Shown: positions 43,643 through 56,479, numbered from the stretch's first letter. The stretch is 64,000 nucleotides of DNA from Zygaena filipendulae (GCA_907165275.2 OU015662.1:1061501-1125500), one strand, 5' to 3'. A program made the numbers and translations. The notes: generated by a model not told the origin, from the letters alone.

Positions 43643-44331
43643 CGCGGCCGGGGGGCGCGCGGCGGGCGGGGAGGGTGACGCGGGGCGGGGGCACGGGGGA
43701 CGCGGCGCGGCCACGTGTGTTGATATGTAATATATTATGCGAGCGTCGGTACACAGGGCAGCCGAGACGCGCGCGGGTGTTGGCGGAATATGTCGGTAGG
43801 AAGTTGTCGTCGATAGGACGGTAAAATATATATAATATATAATTTTTGATAGACAGATTCGAATTTAAACACGCAACATTAAGTTTTAAGAACGAACTCT
43901 TTGACTTTTTGAACTTGTGTTGGTTTTCTATGGTTGGGAAAAAAACAGGTTTACATTGCGTTCTGCTGTCGCGTCGTTTTATCGTTAAAATTCCATTTCT
44001 TGCGCGTTCACAGTGAGAATTAAATTTGTGCGCTTTAAAACAGGGAAGGTTCTAGTATTTTTTGTATATAGGTAAGCTATCATTTCAGATACTACAACAC
44101 CGTTTTTTTATGATTCTTGTACTAGGGTTAGTCTATATTATACTTATGGTTCCATTTAGAATAGGTATAAATTATTATCTATACGGACTATTTTGGACCG
44201 CCGATCGCGTGCGTCTTGGATCTTTTGTGTATCGAAATATTAAGCGAGTCGTCGAACACAATATAAATTAAACACCAAAGATTATATAACTAATATATTT
44301 CGTTATTACAATTTTTTTTTTTATAAAGTAA

Positions 44332-44337
44332 AATAAA
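44332..44337 (+). terminator. Candidate poly(A) signal of SCAF
   Basis: AATAAA lies 690 bases after the SCAF stop codon at the end of an AT-rich stretch. It is the first AATAAA I noticed downstream. The true cleavage site is not determined. Confidence 0.35.
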
Positions 44338-44438
44338 TTATACGAACCAACAATGCCACTATGAAATGGAGAAATATACGAGTGCCTTATTGGTAACTTA
44401 AACGGTGTTTTGTTTGTTGTCTTCGTGGTGCGGGCGAG

Positions 44439-44628
44439 GCGGAGCCGGAGCCAGCGGAGCCCGCCCGGGCGCTCAAACGGAGCGACCCGGGCAAGGTACG
44501 GTCGCTACATGATGTATACCTGTCGTACACGACACTCGCGAAACGCGCGCCCGGTACAAGTGTGGACTGTGCAGCTAGCTCTGTAGCGTTGTGCGACGGG
44601 CTGAAGATTGATTACGACCTGTTACAGG
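44439..44628 (+). other. GC-rich exon-like segment downstream of SCAF
   Basis: After a pyrimidine-rich stretch and AG at 44437-44438 an open frame reads AEPEPAEPARALKRSDPGK. At 44498 there is a GTACGG donor. The frame also stays open to TTACAG|GTGAAA at 44629. No ATG fits in frame. It could be an alternative 3' exon of SCAF, joined from a GTGAGC site at 43556 in phase 0, or chance. I do not recognise a product. Confidence 0.25.
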
Positions 44629-44696
44629 TGAAACTGGCCGTAGAGAATTATCAAGAATTTTTTTTTTTTGTTTCGTCTAATTTACGCTACGCACGA

Positions 44697-44917
44697 ATTT
44701 TTTTGGGGCACATAAGGGTAGAGATTTTTGGGGCACACACGGGTAGAGACTTTGGGGCACACAAAGGTAAAGATTTTTGGGGCACAAGGGTAGAGACTTT
44801 AGGGCTCACAAGGGTAGAGACTTTAGGGCTCACAAGGGTAGAGACTTTTTGGGGCACACAAGGGTAGATATGTTTGGGGCACAAGGGTAGAGACTTTTTG
44901 GGGCACACAAGGGTAGT
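44697..44917 (+). repeat. Minisatellite of about 24-bp units
   Basis: Nine imperfect units of GGGGCACACAAGGGTAGAGA with varying T-runs. No gene or spacer logic attaches to it. Confidence 0.95.
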
Positions 44918-47465
44918 AAACACAGGAAGGATTAGATTTCAACGAAAAGGGTCGTAAACAGCTACAAAATAAATCTGCGATAAGCTAATAAAATCATTGC
45001 AATTTCAATTATAATGCTATAGTATAAAATGTGTTGTATTCGTCACGTGCCGACCCAACAGTGGGTGCCGGGGATTAGGGGGCGCTTACGCTAAATTCAA
45101 GTCTTGCATTATGACGAATCAAAGTCTGTAATATTTATGTGCGATAGAGCAGTTATCTTCGTTTTGTTTTGCGAAAAAGCTAACATTTGTACTTGGCGAG
45201 CGTTTTGAATATTGCAATAATATGATTGTCGGGATGGTTTCATTATATCGTTATATAATAATAATTTTATTACAATACAAAATGGAATCTAAAAAGATTT
45301 TTGATCACCTCACATAGATACCATCGAAACCATAGATAACCATCCCGGCAAGTGTTGTTATCACTAGCAATGTGTGCAAAATACCTATCTGCGAGCGGCC
45401 CGCGTCACCCCAACCCGTCACGTCACGTTCCGTGGAAACGCAATGTGGAAATCTGTTGCCACATTAAAAAGGAAGAAGAAAAAGAAGAATGACTACCGTT
45501 CCCGCGTCCGGACTCCAATCGAGTGTACTACTGTTAATGTTAAAATATGTTTGGTTGACCAACTTTTTATTTTTATTTCTATGTTTAAATTTCGCTTTGT
45601 AGATACTTTTAGATTACAAAATATCGGACGTAGATACACAACTATTTTATTATAACACTCTTACTATGAAAATGATTATGTTATTGTGCAATCTGTTTTT
45701 GTGATTTACACTAGATCGGCCAGCAGTCAGCACTAATTATTCCCATACACATTTTGGTGAACCGATAATGATCACATAAATTGTTTACCTGTAACAATGC
45801 ATGTTTGTTACTTTCACTTTTAACAACTACTTAAGTAATTAAAAAAAAAACATGATTATCTGAACCCTAAAAAAATACCAATTAATTACCTACTCTAAGA
45901 TTGTTATCGTTGTCGGTTCCCCAAAGTATGTGTGGATTGCAGTTTAAAAAAATATTTATTAAGGTGATTTGTAAGGTCCTTTCAGTTTGATAAAATTTCG
46001 CTCTTTTATGTTTTATAATAGTTTTTCTTAAGTTCTACATTTCATTATTCTGATACCATAGAGAATGGAGATCATATTTTCACAGGCTAAAAAACAAAGA
46101 CAGTGCAGTTCGTCAACCAGTCCAGCTTGGAATATTTATATCCAAACAGATCACCTCAGTCAGTCTAGTTTGAAAAAAATGTCCAAAAAGTTCGATCACT
46201 GGTCGGACTAGTTGGAATAAACCTGTTAAAATAACGGGAACGAAATTTTATCTACTTTATTAAAAAAAATCACAGCCCAATTCTATAATTTATTATTGTT
46301 AGGTATTTATGATTTACTTCCGAACTTCTAAGCTTATATGTTGGCGAAACAAGGAAAGCCATGACTGTCTTTATTGTTTTCTAAACTAGACAGAGTTGTG
46401 TACGTCGCGTCCGTATATAGAATAATAATTCTTAACTTTCAATGTATATAAGTCGTATATAATCGGTGCACATTATCTGACTCCACAATGTATTGTTGCT
46501 AAGAATGTCGGTATCGGAATGTTTTCTTTCTACGCATTATATTTTAATTACTTAATGGAAGGTGATGGGATATTACAAATTAATTATAGTAGGGTAGAAA
46601 CTAACATTGAACCTATTCTCATCTTACACAGCTAAATTATAGTTAGAAGCCCATCATTTTTGTATTAGTGTAATGTATTTTATTACTACCAAACCGCGAG
46701 TTCTGTGTAAATCTTAGTTAATGTTTGAACTTTATAGTTCACAATGTTATTGTAGGTGATAGGGTATCAACATTACATTGGATGTAATGGGATACAATAT
46801 AATTATTTACTCAAAATATCATCAAATTATTATTTAGGTACTTCTGAATAATGCAGAAGTATGGCCATCGTAATGTAGTAAGAAATATCGTAAATAAATA
46901 CAAATTATAAACCTATCGAATGAAATATTCAATACTTTTAAATCACATTTAAGTAGATAACGTTAAGAGTTCTCTTTTTTTTTAATTACAATAATTAATA
47001 TTGAATAACATGCTTCAATGTCTTTGTCATAATAATTGTGCTGAAATAAACAAAAAAAATATGTATAAAATCTTTGATATTTTATTCCAGCAGCAGCCCG
47101 GAGACCACCCCGCGTCTGGGTCCCTTTTGCACACATTGTCTAGTTTGTGCTTTGTTTTTGTTTGTTCGATTTACAGCTCAGTGCAGTTGTGATGAGATGG
47201 ATGCTAAAGTTGGAAGCATCACTTCAGTATTAGCAGAAGAACATCCGGTATTCGTGGACGAGCGTGAATAACTTGAATTTTTAATTCCCTCAAAATATAG
47301 CTATAATAGGTACCAGCCAGGTAGTCTCGGCAGACAATAAATACGTGAAGTTTCCGGGGTATGAAAATCAAAATGTTGATATTATAACCCTAGCCTGTGA
47401 TGCACCACCTACGAGTAATAAAACAACCAAAGCGCCACCTATCGGGTCCAGATTTAAACATGTAT

Positions 47466-47535
47466 GGGCGCTATTAGGTCACTACTCCTGCCCGCTAATC
47501 AAGAGGTTCCGGGTTCGATTCCCGGTGGGTGGTGG
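47466..47535 (+). repeat. tRNA-like fragment, probable SINE head
   Basis: CCGGGTTCGATTCCCGG (47509-47525) is a perfect T-arm stem-loop with a B-box (GGTTCGATT). Upstream CCGCTAATCAAGAGG resembles tRNA variable and anticodon-side sequence. No proper acceptor stem can be folded, so this is not a working tRNA gene. Confidence 0.45.
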
Positions 47536-47596
47536 ACTTTATGATGAATACAGGGTTCACCTCTCGTCGTTAATATAGGCACCTGTTCTATAATAA

Positions 47597-47944
47597 TACA
47601 CGTGTTAATGAATTAACTGAAAACTAGAAAGTAGTTTGCTTAGAATCAACTAGCGAATCGATCGCACTATGTTTTAATATGTTTTTTCATTTGTATTAGC
47701 CCATGTGTAAATTATTTATAACACAATATTTGGCGCGTACGCCGCCCGCAGCAAAAAAATTCGAACTGGTAGCGCAGGCGTAGGTACTTAGCGCTTGGAA
47801 TTTCGTAGCTAGGTCACCTCTAAACTAATGTTGAATAACTTTTAAAGTATAAATTTTTTCGACTTAAAATATATTTTAATCATATAATTGTTTATTTTTT
47901 TAAATGGGGTGTATCAGGTTTTCAGTTAATTCATTAACACGTAT
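47597..47944. mobile_element. MITE, ACAACGTGTTAATGAA family
   Basis: TACACGTGTTAATGAATTAA at the left and TTAATTCATTAACACGTATA at the right. Its interior is the reverse complement of the copy at 11705. Confidence 0.8.
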
Positions 47945-48436
47945 AATACGTTTGGTTAGATTCCACGATAAAAGCCTAGGTATACCTGGATTATTGCGAA
48001 ATTAAAGTACCTACTTAGATCTGTGCGTTGTGAAGTTCGTATGTGTTTCGGGATTTCCTCGGGAACTCTGTTGTGCCGGGCGGGATGATGGTGTCCCCAA
48101 ATGTTAAGACATAAGTTAAATAGGTATGTGAATAGCGAAATAGAGACAACTTCTAGGCACACCTTGATAGTGATTTGAGAATTTTTATTTACTTTATTTA
48201 TTTATTTAACAATTAATGCACACAAATTATTCCATGTGGAATTTCTTCCAGCAGACCCTTTTTCATAGTAACTCTTGCATTTTCTCCCGAAAAGTACCAT
48301 TTGGCAAAGTGCACAGAACTTATATATACTTACCAAATTTATTTTCTCCTTGGTGAAGTGGAACCACCACCTGAACTAGGTACTCATTATTAAATAAAAT
48401 TATTAAGTATCCAAACAGTTCGACCATCGACTAGTT

Positions 48437-48843
48437 CATTGATTCCCAAAGTGGTCCAGGTGGACCCCCAGGGGTCCACGGGAGCCCGACAGGGGTCAGG
48501 TGGACCCCCAGGGGTCCACGGGAGCCCGACAGGGGTCTACGCTTGCGTGGAAAAAAAATGGGGTCCACAACTGTTGGATGAAGCCGCTTTTTAGACTGGC
48601 CTTAAAACTTAGCTTAAATGACATCCATGACTCACAGCATAATCAAAGCAATATAAATTCTCACCTTTTTTTTGAAAACTTAACTCATAGTTTATTGAAA
48701 AATAGCCACAACACAGATTGCCATAGGCATATACTTTTTTCGGGTTTCGGAAGTAAGTTAGTAAATATAATAGCTGCAGGGGGTCCACCAGATCCAGCAA
48801 AATGTTTAAAGTGGTCTATGAGAAAAAAGTATTGGAACCTCTG
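48437..48843. mobile_element. hAT-like non-autonomous element with 8-bp target duplication
   Basis: It starts CATTGATTCCCAAAGTGG and ends TTGGAACCTCTG, imperfect inverted ends typical of hAT elements. GACTAGTT is repeated exactly on both sides (48429-48436 and 48844-48851). Near the left end a 40-41 bp unit with the palindrome GTGGACCCCCAGGGGTCCAC is present twice. Confidence 0.85.
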
Positions 48844-48985
48844 GACTAGTTGAATAAACGACTGAGTCGATGATTACTTAGCAATATAACATGTATGCTC
48901 GTCACATACAGCAGAGCTAATGGTGAAGTAGGTACCTACTACAGTGGGCCACATATTATGTAGACAAGTATACCGACTTTTAAAA

Positions 48986-49192
48986 TCCTACTAATATTAT
49001 AAATGCGAAAGTTTGTATGTATGGATGGATAGATGTTTGTTACTCTTTCATGCAAAAACTACTGAATGGATTTGAATGAAACTTTACAATAATATAGCTT
49101 ATACATCAGATTAACAGATAGGGTACTTTTTATCCCGGAATTCCCGCGGGAACTCCGGTTTTACCGCGGGTGAAACCGCGGGGCACAGCTAG
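48986..49192 (+). mobile_element. Complete 207-bp Helitron-like element
   Basis: It starts TCCTACTAATATTATAAATG after an A. It ends CCGCGGGTGAAACCGCGG, GGCACAG, CTAG followed by T. This is one of the best-preserved copies in the window. Confidence 0.88.
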
Positions 49193-49997
49193 TTTATAGC
49201 ATTTTTAAAACGTCTATGACATAAGATGTTGCCGTTTTTGGAGCTCCAATACATATTTGTTTTTCGCTTGTATGCGAAAAAGACGACTTATACCTAACTG
49301 CAAAAACGGCAACTTAAAACGTCTAGACGTTTTACAAACATAATAAATTTTAAAACCTGGTAATTTGGTTTATATGTACTTATATAAATAAAGATTATTA
49401 TTATTATTATACTTGTCTATGTGGCCCCCTGGTACATATGCATCGCGAGTCGGAACACATTTTTTGTAAAAGGTGATGAGGAGTTGACATTCTGCTACAA
49501 CTTACATAATCAACCGACCCACTAAATAGCGTAGGCAACTTAAAAAACTCAACCGTCTTTGTCATAAATGTGAGTTTGTTACGATTTCACGGCTGAACTA
49601 GGTAACTACCTCAGAAGAATCTACCTACTGAACCGATCATGAGGGCGGGAACAGCTAGGTCACAGATAATATAATACTGGCTAGGTTTTTATAAATAGGT
49701 ACCTACTCTAGATATCTTCTAGACCTTAATTAGGTAGGTACACGTAGTTGTACACCAAATGGCTATGTACCCACCCGCATGAATTTAAGATTAGGTGTTT
49801 TCGTGGGAACTCTTCGTTCCTAGATAAATGTATCCTTTGTCTCAGGGATAATATGGGATACTGTAACCTCGTACCGTAGGCACTGTGAGTTCGTAGCAGG
49901 GACACAATTTTTAGAAGTCTTTCAGTAGGTAGGTACCTAGGTAGTTCTAGAGATAGTTTAGTGGTTTAGATTAGACCTTTGAATCAATGTAGGAGAA

Positions 49998-50090
49998 TAG
50001 GGGAAGCACGAACTTAACAACGCTAGATAGATGGCGTTGTTTAAAAAAACGCTTTCACATTACGAAAGTGAAAAAGTTCGTGCTTGCCCT
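49998..50090. mobile_element. Very short MITE or hairpin
   Basis: The ends AGGGGAAGCACGAACTT and, inversely, AGGGCAAGCACGAACTT enclose about 60 bases, total 93 bp. No transposase and no clear target duplication. Confidence 0.6.
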
Positions 50091-50464
50091 ACTGACAATA
50101 ATTTGACTTTTTGACAAGATATGACGTCGAGAGTTAAGACTATTTGTTTTGAATTTGATAAAACGATACTAGTAAATACAAGTACTTACTCAATACATTG
50201 CTTCCGATACCAAGTAGGTACTTTTTGTATTGACACTTTGGAACTACTAAGTATCAAGTAGGTATCGGTCAAAAGCAATCGTATATAATATATACCAGTA
50301 TTATGATTACATTTAAACACATAAAACGCTCTGAAGAATATTTTTTTGGGTATCTGTATGGGGAATATTTATTGAGTTTTTTCAACTTTATTAATTTTGT
50401 GTTATCGATGCCCGAAAGAAAAAAATACTCTATCCAATCCATTGTTTTTTCCAAATTTCACTAT

Positions 50465-50590
50465 AAAAAATCGATCGATTATAAATGAGTAAGTATCGAT
50501 ACTTTTCTATCGATACTGAGTAAGTATCGATAGTTCACAACCGAAACCACATCGAATAAAAGTATCAATACCTCAGTGGTATCGTTTTAT
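50465..50590. repeat. TATCGATA-rich repeat, second copy
   Basis: Three TATCGATA strings and TACCTCAGTGGTATCG occur in the same layout as 17800-17895, but far from any start codon. This argues that the motif cluster belongs to a mobile repeat. Confidence 0.55.
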
Positions 50591-51100
50591 AACTAGGCAA
50601 GACACGCAAGACATGCTCAATATTTCAAATCATAACAGAGTGATTCTGACAAAGCGGCGAATATGAGGACTTCGACTTAGTAGTGATGTGCCGAGTCAGG
50701 TATGATTTGACGGTCTCGAGTATTTTTTTAATTGAGTGTTAAACAGATCCGACATCAAAACTTTGTAAATGTTTTCTTGCACTATTTGCATTCATACTTT
50801 TTAAATTCTAATTTTTAGTACATGTTTCAAACTTCGAAGCTTTTCACCGGAGCTATTTTTGAACTATTAAAATCACCGATTTCATAAAAACACAGCACTT
50901 AATTATTTACAGACCAATATAGCCAACATATAACATTACCTATTAATAAAACCAAAACATGTAATAATCGCTGGTACGGAGCTCATTTCGTGTGTAACGT
51001 TACTCGGTACTAAGTGGTGCACCTGTTACTCAGTACCGACTACCGAATACATACGGTTTGTTACAGCTCTAGTTAAGGTCTAGTAGCGTTACCTTCTTTT

Positions 51101-52038
51101 AGGGATGTGACATTGAGAGAAAAAAAAACTATTTTTTTAATCGATTTTTCACTCTTTAATAATAATCGGTTTTGGATTAATCGATTTAAATGGGCAAAAA
51201 TCGATTTTTTATAATGAAAATCTGCATGCTTGTAGTAATAAAACTCTGAGATTAATTTTAACGATTTATGGAAGTAAAAATTATTAATGTACTCATGTAA
51301 GTGGCATGTGTCTTAATGAGTATAATAAAGATCTTTAAATCGAAAATCAAATAAAATTTTAAATGTAATACAAACTTTTTAAAAGCCTCAATCAACTGAA
51401 ATACAAAATTATCTGTTCCCTTTAATCTCCACGTTTTTGTAGCCTAAATTTACCTCTAGAGCCACGCTCTTTAGGCATGATTTTTTCTAGTGTTGGGAAT
51501 GCTTAATATCGATAAAGAATTAAATCTTAATTTTAAAAGTCAGTGCAGTGTTTTGTTCGTGTATACCGCTAATCGAGAATATTCGGAAATGTTTGAAAAT
51601 TATCTGGAATATTCCGAAACGTTATAAAACCGTCTTGAAATTTCGTTTAGAAATTGTCGTTTGAAAAATCAAGTTTCACCAATGTATAATAATCAGTTGG
51701 TAAAATAGTACAGTTTGTTGAATCCATCTAGTGAATGTTTGATTAAATGAATCTACTTAACTGTTTCAAAAGCACAGATGACAGAACGAATGCCATCATA
51801 GATGCACAGATGGCGTTAAGTTAATGTAATATTATGGAGATGGTATTCATTGGCAGTTCGCGTTCCGGAGTCCGGGCCAAAAAACCAAACTTAATATCGA
51901 GGGGTTGCAGATGAAAAATCTGTAATAATCGATTGAACGATTATAAAAAAAATCGATTATTAATAAAAATAAAATCATTTATTTAAATCGATTTTTAATC
52001 CATTATTTTAATAATTGATTATTTCTTCACATCCCTAT
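51101..52038. mobile_element. hAT-like 0.9-kb element with AGGGATGTGA ends
   Basis: AGGGATGTGA at the left and TCACATCCCT at the right are flanked by CTTCTTTT on both sides (51093-51100, 52039-52046). The interior is rich in AATCGATTTTT strings near both ends. No transposase frame. Confidence 0.7.
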
Positions 52039-52347
52039 CTTCTTTTTTGCACATCACTAGTGACAATACCTAATAACCTAACTAAAGTGTCTAGATAATC
52101 TAGAATTTCTAGAAAATAAATCTAGAATTCTAAGCAAGTAATTGCTTGTTAAGTAAGTAATTATCACTTTATCAGTAAATAGAAGTAAATAATCAACTTT
52201 GAATTCTTCAAAACGGTCTTTTGCCCAATCGAAACAGAACGAGAAGAATTCAACATTTGTTTGGACACAAAATAATTTGATCACTGTATTCATCTGGTTC
52301 ATGGTTGTTAATTATTTATTTTATGCCAGCACGAGATATTCAAAAAC

Positions 52348-55300
52348 ATGGAAGGCATTCAAGTTGTTACGCCGGACTACGTGAATGTGCATATCACTAA
52401 ATCGGAGAGTGAGGATGGGCCAGCTGTGGAGCGAAGATTTAAAAAGGGAATAACTGTGCTCGATTTTAAGGTTAATGACTCACAATAATTACCAAGGATG
52501 TTTTTTTCTTTATAGACGGGCTTTGTCCCATAAGCTATCATGTCGTCCTGTTAGGATATGCAAAAATCTATTAATTATACTTAATTTCTACAACTACTAT
52601 GATACAACCTCAGACCAAATAAAAACTAAAGACGGAACGCGTAGAACGAACAAGTAAAGCCCGGAAAAAGACACCACGCCGTGCACGTACACAGAAACAC
52701 GCACACACTTACAAGAAAAAGACACCATACCTTTTAGTTTGAGCTTCTCCCGCTAATGAAGGTGATGCAACAATTATTATTGTGTCATAAACGGTCAAAA
52801 AATAAAAAAAACAGCATGGAATCACTTATCACCACTAAGTAAACTTAGCAAATCCATACACTTTCCTAATCACCACATGCATACACATTAACCGGCTTCA
52901 TTTCGTTGTTCGAGATGTTCCGTCTTTAGTTTTTATTTGGTCTGAGGATATAACACTATGATAGAAGTTTTGTTTCTGAGGATGACCCCAATGTTGGTTA
53001 TTTCATTCTATATAACTGTTAATTATCAAAAATCTTTGCGCCTAAATGACATTGTGAAGTTTTGGATTTGGTAAATCCAATTCGATGGAATTAATATTTT
53101 TAAATCTGTAGGGATACTGCAAAGATATATTATTGTCACAACTCACACAGGATATGGTTGTCAGAATATTTCAACAAAATTTTGATCATTAGAAGACAAG
53201 GAAGATAAATGTTTGACAGTGTCATAGTTAAGGTTGGCCATAGCTTCTGGTGTTAACAATCTCAAAGGGAGGAAGGATAAATCACAAACCTGCATCCTTC
53301 AGGCCTCTGTTTCTTCTACAAAATAATGTGTGGGGGTGCAAATTACAAAATTTTGCTGAGCACTCATGACCACTGACTATAGAGAATGAAGAGAGAGGGT
53401 TAGCCCTAGGAATTTGATCACACATTGTTGTCATGTACCTATATCAGAACAATGTTATATTTTCAGACTAAGCTTGAGCTAGTCACTGGTGGATCAGCAT
53501 CAACAATGAAGCTGCAGCTGTACGACAACAAGAATAAACTAGTGTGTGCCATAGACAATGACGAGGCTCTCCTTGGGTCCTATCCTATTGATGATGGGAT
53601 GAGAATACATGTCATAGATAAGTTTGCCCTTGTCAAGGACTTTGATAGTACAGACAATGCTGAGAGGTGACTATAATTTGATTTGAAAATAGTTTTTTTA
53701 ATATTTATTCAATACCAAATGTGTATTCAAAATATTTGTAGGTGTCTTATTTTCATTTTGCAAAATGTTGTTTAAAGGTTCCGACTGTCTGAAGAGGAAT
53801 ATCAGAAAAAAGGTGACACATTACGTTCATTCCTTCAAAAGAATAAACTGGGGAAGTACAACGAGGAGGAGATGTCCAAAATGAAAGAACAACAGCAAAA
53901 AGAACTAGAGGAGGAAGCACGGTGAATAAACGCAGCTTATCCCACCAGATTGTTATGTTAGCTCACTATTTAGACTTACATTAGGTTGTTTTACTAACAA
54001 GTGATGATATCACATTAATTTGAGTGAGGCTAGCTCCCCAATCTCCTTACACAGCATACAAACACACAAATGGTTGGCTGGAAGAGATTGCATCTATTGC
54101 AATAAAGCTGTCTTGCTGTAGGAAGAAAACACACAGAAGTGTTTTGTAATATTTTTATTTTGTTTTGTGTGCAATTAAGCGTTTTGGGAACATTATGGTA
54201 TGGAATGGCAGCAAAAGAGGTTTTGGACAAGTTAGAGAATTTGCTCTAACCTCCTTTGCAACGGTAGCGCGCCTGGCCCGCCTACATGTCCTCTTTAGTT
54301 AATTTATTTGCTCTGTGGTGAAAACGGGTATCAGACTTTTGTATGTTGAGCACTTCGTGGAGCAAGTTTTTTCATTTTGAATCCCATTTTTCACGGCATC
54401 ACCTGAGACTGGACTGGACAAAGACGTGTGGAAATAACCGTGACATTTATTTTGATTTATTCATTGACATTTTATTTGACTTGACATATTTTTATATTAT
54501 TTTATTATATTAAATACTAATATTTATTTATTTATTTATTGGTTTGCCAACAGATTTACATTATAAAATATTCTATATAAGCCTAGTGAGTACATTACGT
54601 GCCACAATGCAAATCCAATTATAGGCAAACACGCCATGCACACACCTATAATCTACAACGTGTTAATGAATTAACTGAAAACTAGAAAGTAGTTTGCTCA
54701 GAATCAACTAGCGAATCGATCGCATTATGTTTTAATATAGGTTATATTTTTTCATTTTTACTAACCCATGTCTAAATTATTTATAACACAATATTTGGCG
54801 CGTACGCCGCCCGCAGCAAAAAAAATCGAACCGGTAAGCGCGGGCGTAGCGCTTGGAATCTCGTAGATAGGTCACCTTCAAACTAATGTTGAATAACTTT
54901 TAAAGTATAAATTTTTTTGACATAAAATATATTTTAATCACATTATTGTTTATTTTTTTAAATGGGGTGTATCAGGTTTTCAGTTAATTCATTAACACGT
55001 TGTATATATTACATTAAATCTATATAGGTAAGTTTTTCCTCTTATTTATTTACGTATGGATAAATATTATATATTTTGCTTATTTTTAACTTTTCACTAT
55101 ACAAGTCAGTAATATAATACTTTATAAAAAAATTACATTTATACATAGGTATAATTTATATTTTGGCTTTACACTGTTAGTTTATTTTAAACTAATTAAT
55201 TTATTTTACATAATATTATGATTTTATTATTGACATGTTATTTGTTGTTTTTATTTTTATTTATGACAATGATTTTGTCCCCCCAACCCACGGTGATGTG

Positions 55301-56198
55301 GTGGTGCGCGCCAGGCTGGCGGCGGCGGCGGTGGTGGGCGCGCGCTGCGAGGTGCGCGTGCCGGGCGCGCCGCCGCGCCGCGCCGCCGTGCGCTACAGCG
55401 GGCCGCTGGCGGGCGCGCGCGGCCTGTGGGTGGGCGTGCAGTACGACGAGCCGCGCGGCAAGAACGACGGCGAGTCAGTGCACATCTATATTCTATACGT
55501 ACTATACAACGTGTTCATTAATTAATTAACTGAAAACTAGAAAGTAGTTTGCTCAGAATCAACGAGCGAATCGATCGAACTATGTTTTAATATAGGTTAT
55601 ATTTTTTTTTATTTTTACCAGCCCATGTCTAAATTATTAATAATACAATATTTGGCGCGTACGCGGCGCGGGCGTAGCGCTTGGAATTTCGTAGATAGGT
55701 CACCTCCAAACTAATCGCATAATACAAAACACACATGAAAGTTGGATACAAGAAAATAATTTTAATTTTTTTTTCCCAAAATGTTGGTGTCAAAGTGGTT
55801 CACTCAGGTCAAAACCAAAGAAGAGCTTTATTGTTTTCGCACCTGAGCCCTGACCATTTTTATGATGTGTTGACTTATAGTATGAGGGTATGAGCATTTC
55901 ATATTCATAGTATTTTTTGTAGATGTCGAAAATTAATGTTGGTTTTACCTACCTTCCTTCGATACGTACCTTGTTGAACCTCACATCCTATATAGCATGT
56001 CTCCCGCAACCTCACAGCCTGTATAACAGTCATGTCTCCCGAAACCTCACACCCTGTATAACACACGTCTCCCGTTGCAGGGTGAACGGTGAACGGTACT
56101 TCACGTGCCCGCCCAAGTACGGCGGGTTCGTGAAGCCGGCCTACGTCACGGTGGGGGACTTCCCCGTCGAGGAGTTCGACCTGGACGAGGAGATATGA
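52348..56198 (+). CDS. TBCB: Tubulin-folding cofactor B (tubulin-specific chaperone B)
   Basis: Five exons (52348-52470, 53467-53666, 53778-53921, 55315-55473, 56081-56198) join in frame to 247 residues (human TBCB 244). TBCB is a cytoplasmic chaperone that holds alpha-tubulin and, with TBCE, takes part in tubulin heterodimer assembly and disassembly. Residues 8-88 form the ubiquitin-like domain ([39 protein letters not shown]). Residues 90-155 are a charged coiled-coil linker ([30 protein letters not shown]). Residues about 160-232 are a CAP-Gly domain with [33 protein letters not shown]. The tail is DLDEEI, like the acidic end of other TBCBs. The exon-4 donor is the less usual GTCAGT, chosen because it alone keeps KNDG-E-VNG in frame. 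Exon 4 is extremely GC-rich and is bracketed by two MITEs of one family. Confidence 0.95.
52608..52947 (+). mobile_element. MITE, CCTCAGACC family, in TBCB intron 1
   Basis: CCTCAGACCAAATAAAAACT at the left and its inverse ending GGTCTGAGG at the right. The 340-bp copy is opposite in orientation to 41883-42122. Both share GGCGTGGTGTCTTTTT-like sequence near one end. Confidence 0.8.
54653..55006. mobile_element. MITE, ACAACGTGTTAATGAA family, in TBCB intron 3
   Basis: Complete, with ACAACGTGTTAATGAATTAA at the left and TTAATTCATTAACACGTTGT at the right. It is in the same orientation as the truncated copy at 55504. Confidence 0.85.
55504..55716. mobile_element. Truncated MITE, same family, in TBCB intron 4
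   Basis: The left end ACAACGTGTTCATTAATTAA is present, starting 30 bases after the exon-4 donor. The sequence stops inside the family core at CACCTCCAAACTAAT, and the right end is lost. Confidence 0.8.
55970..56075 (+). repeat. Three-unit minisatellite before the last TBCB exon
   Basis: Three units of about 34 bp with AACCTCACA(C/G)CCTGTATAAC and GTCTCCCG lie directly upstream of the acceptor GTTGCAG. They provide the pyrimidine-rich tract. Confidence 0.85.
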
Positions 56199-56430
56199 TC
56201 GCCTCCCGCGGCCGGGGGCGGGGAGGGGCAGGGGCAGGCTGCAGTGTGTCGGGGACTGTTGCTACGTCATTGGTACTGTTGCCTCGATAAGGTTCTCCCC
56301 ACATATACCGATACTAATGTAGCGTTAAGCCGATGGGTGTGTGGAGAGAGACCCTTATAAATGCAGGGGCGGTGCGGTTTTTTGTGATTAGAAAGGGCCT
56401 TTTTATTAATATCTGTATAGCTTTCTCTTT

Positions 56431-56479
56431 CATTGAAATTTCGACCTTAGGTATTTTGTATAAGGTCGAAATTTCAATG
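56431..56479. repeat. Perfect hairpin in the TBCB 3' flank or UTR
   Basis: CATTGAAATTTCGACCTTA (56431-56449) is exactly inverted at 56461-56479 with an 11-base loop. It lies 233 bases after the stop codon, so it is probably in the 3' UTR. Confidence 0.85.

Larger units (their letters stand above)
44940..52347. other. Intergenic DNA between SCAF and TBCB
   Basis: Apart from the listed elements I see no gene. Around 45225-45355 GTCGGGATGGTTTC and GAAACCATAGATAACCATCC form a loose inverted pair. Near 47080-47271 an acceptor-like TTATTCCAG is followed by two short open segments ending in EEHPVFVDERE, with no start codon or family match. Confidence 0.4.

Noticed and set aside
44697..44917. CRISPR-like regular repeats
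   Set aside because: The units are directly adjacent with no unique spacers, and the genome is an insect's. It is a minisatellite.
47466..47535. Functional tRNA gene
   Set aside because: Only the T-arm is good. The acceptor stem and D-arm do not fold, so a SINE head is more likely.
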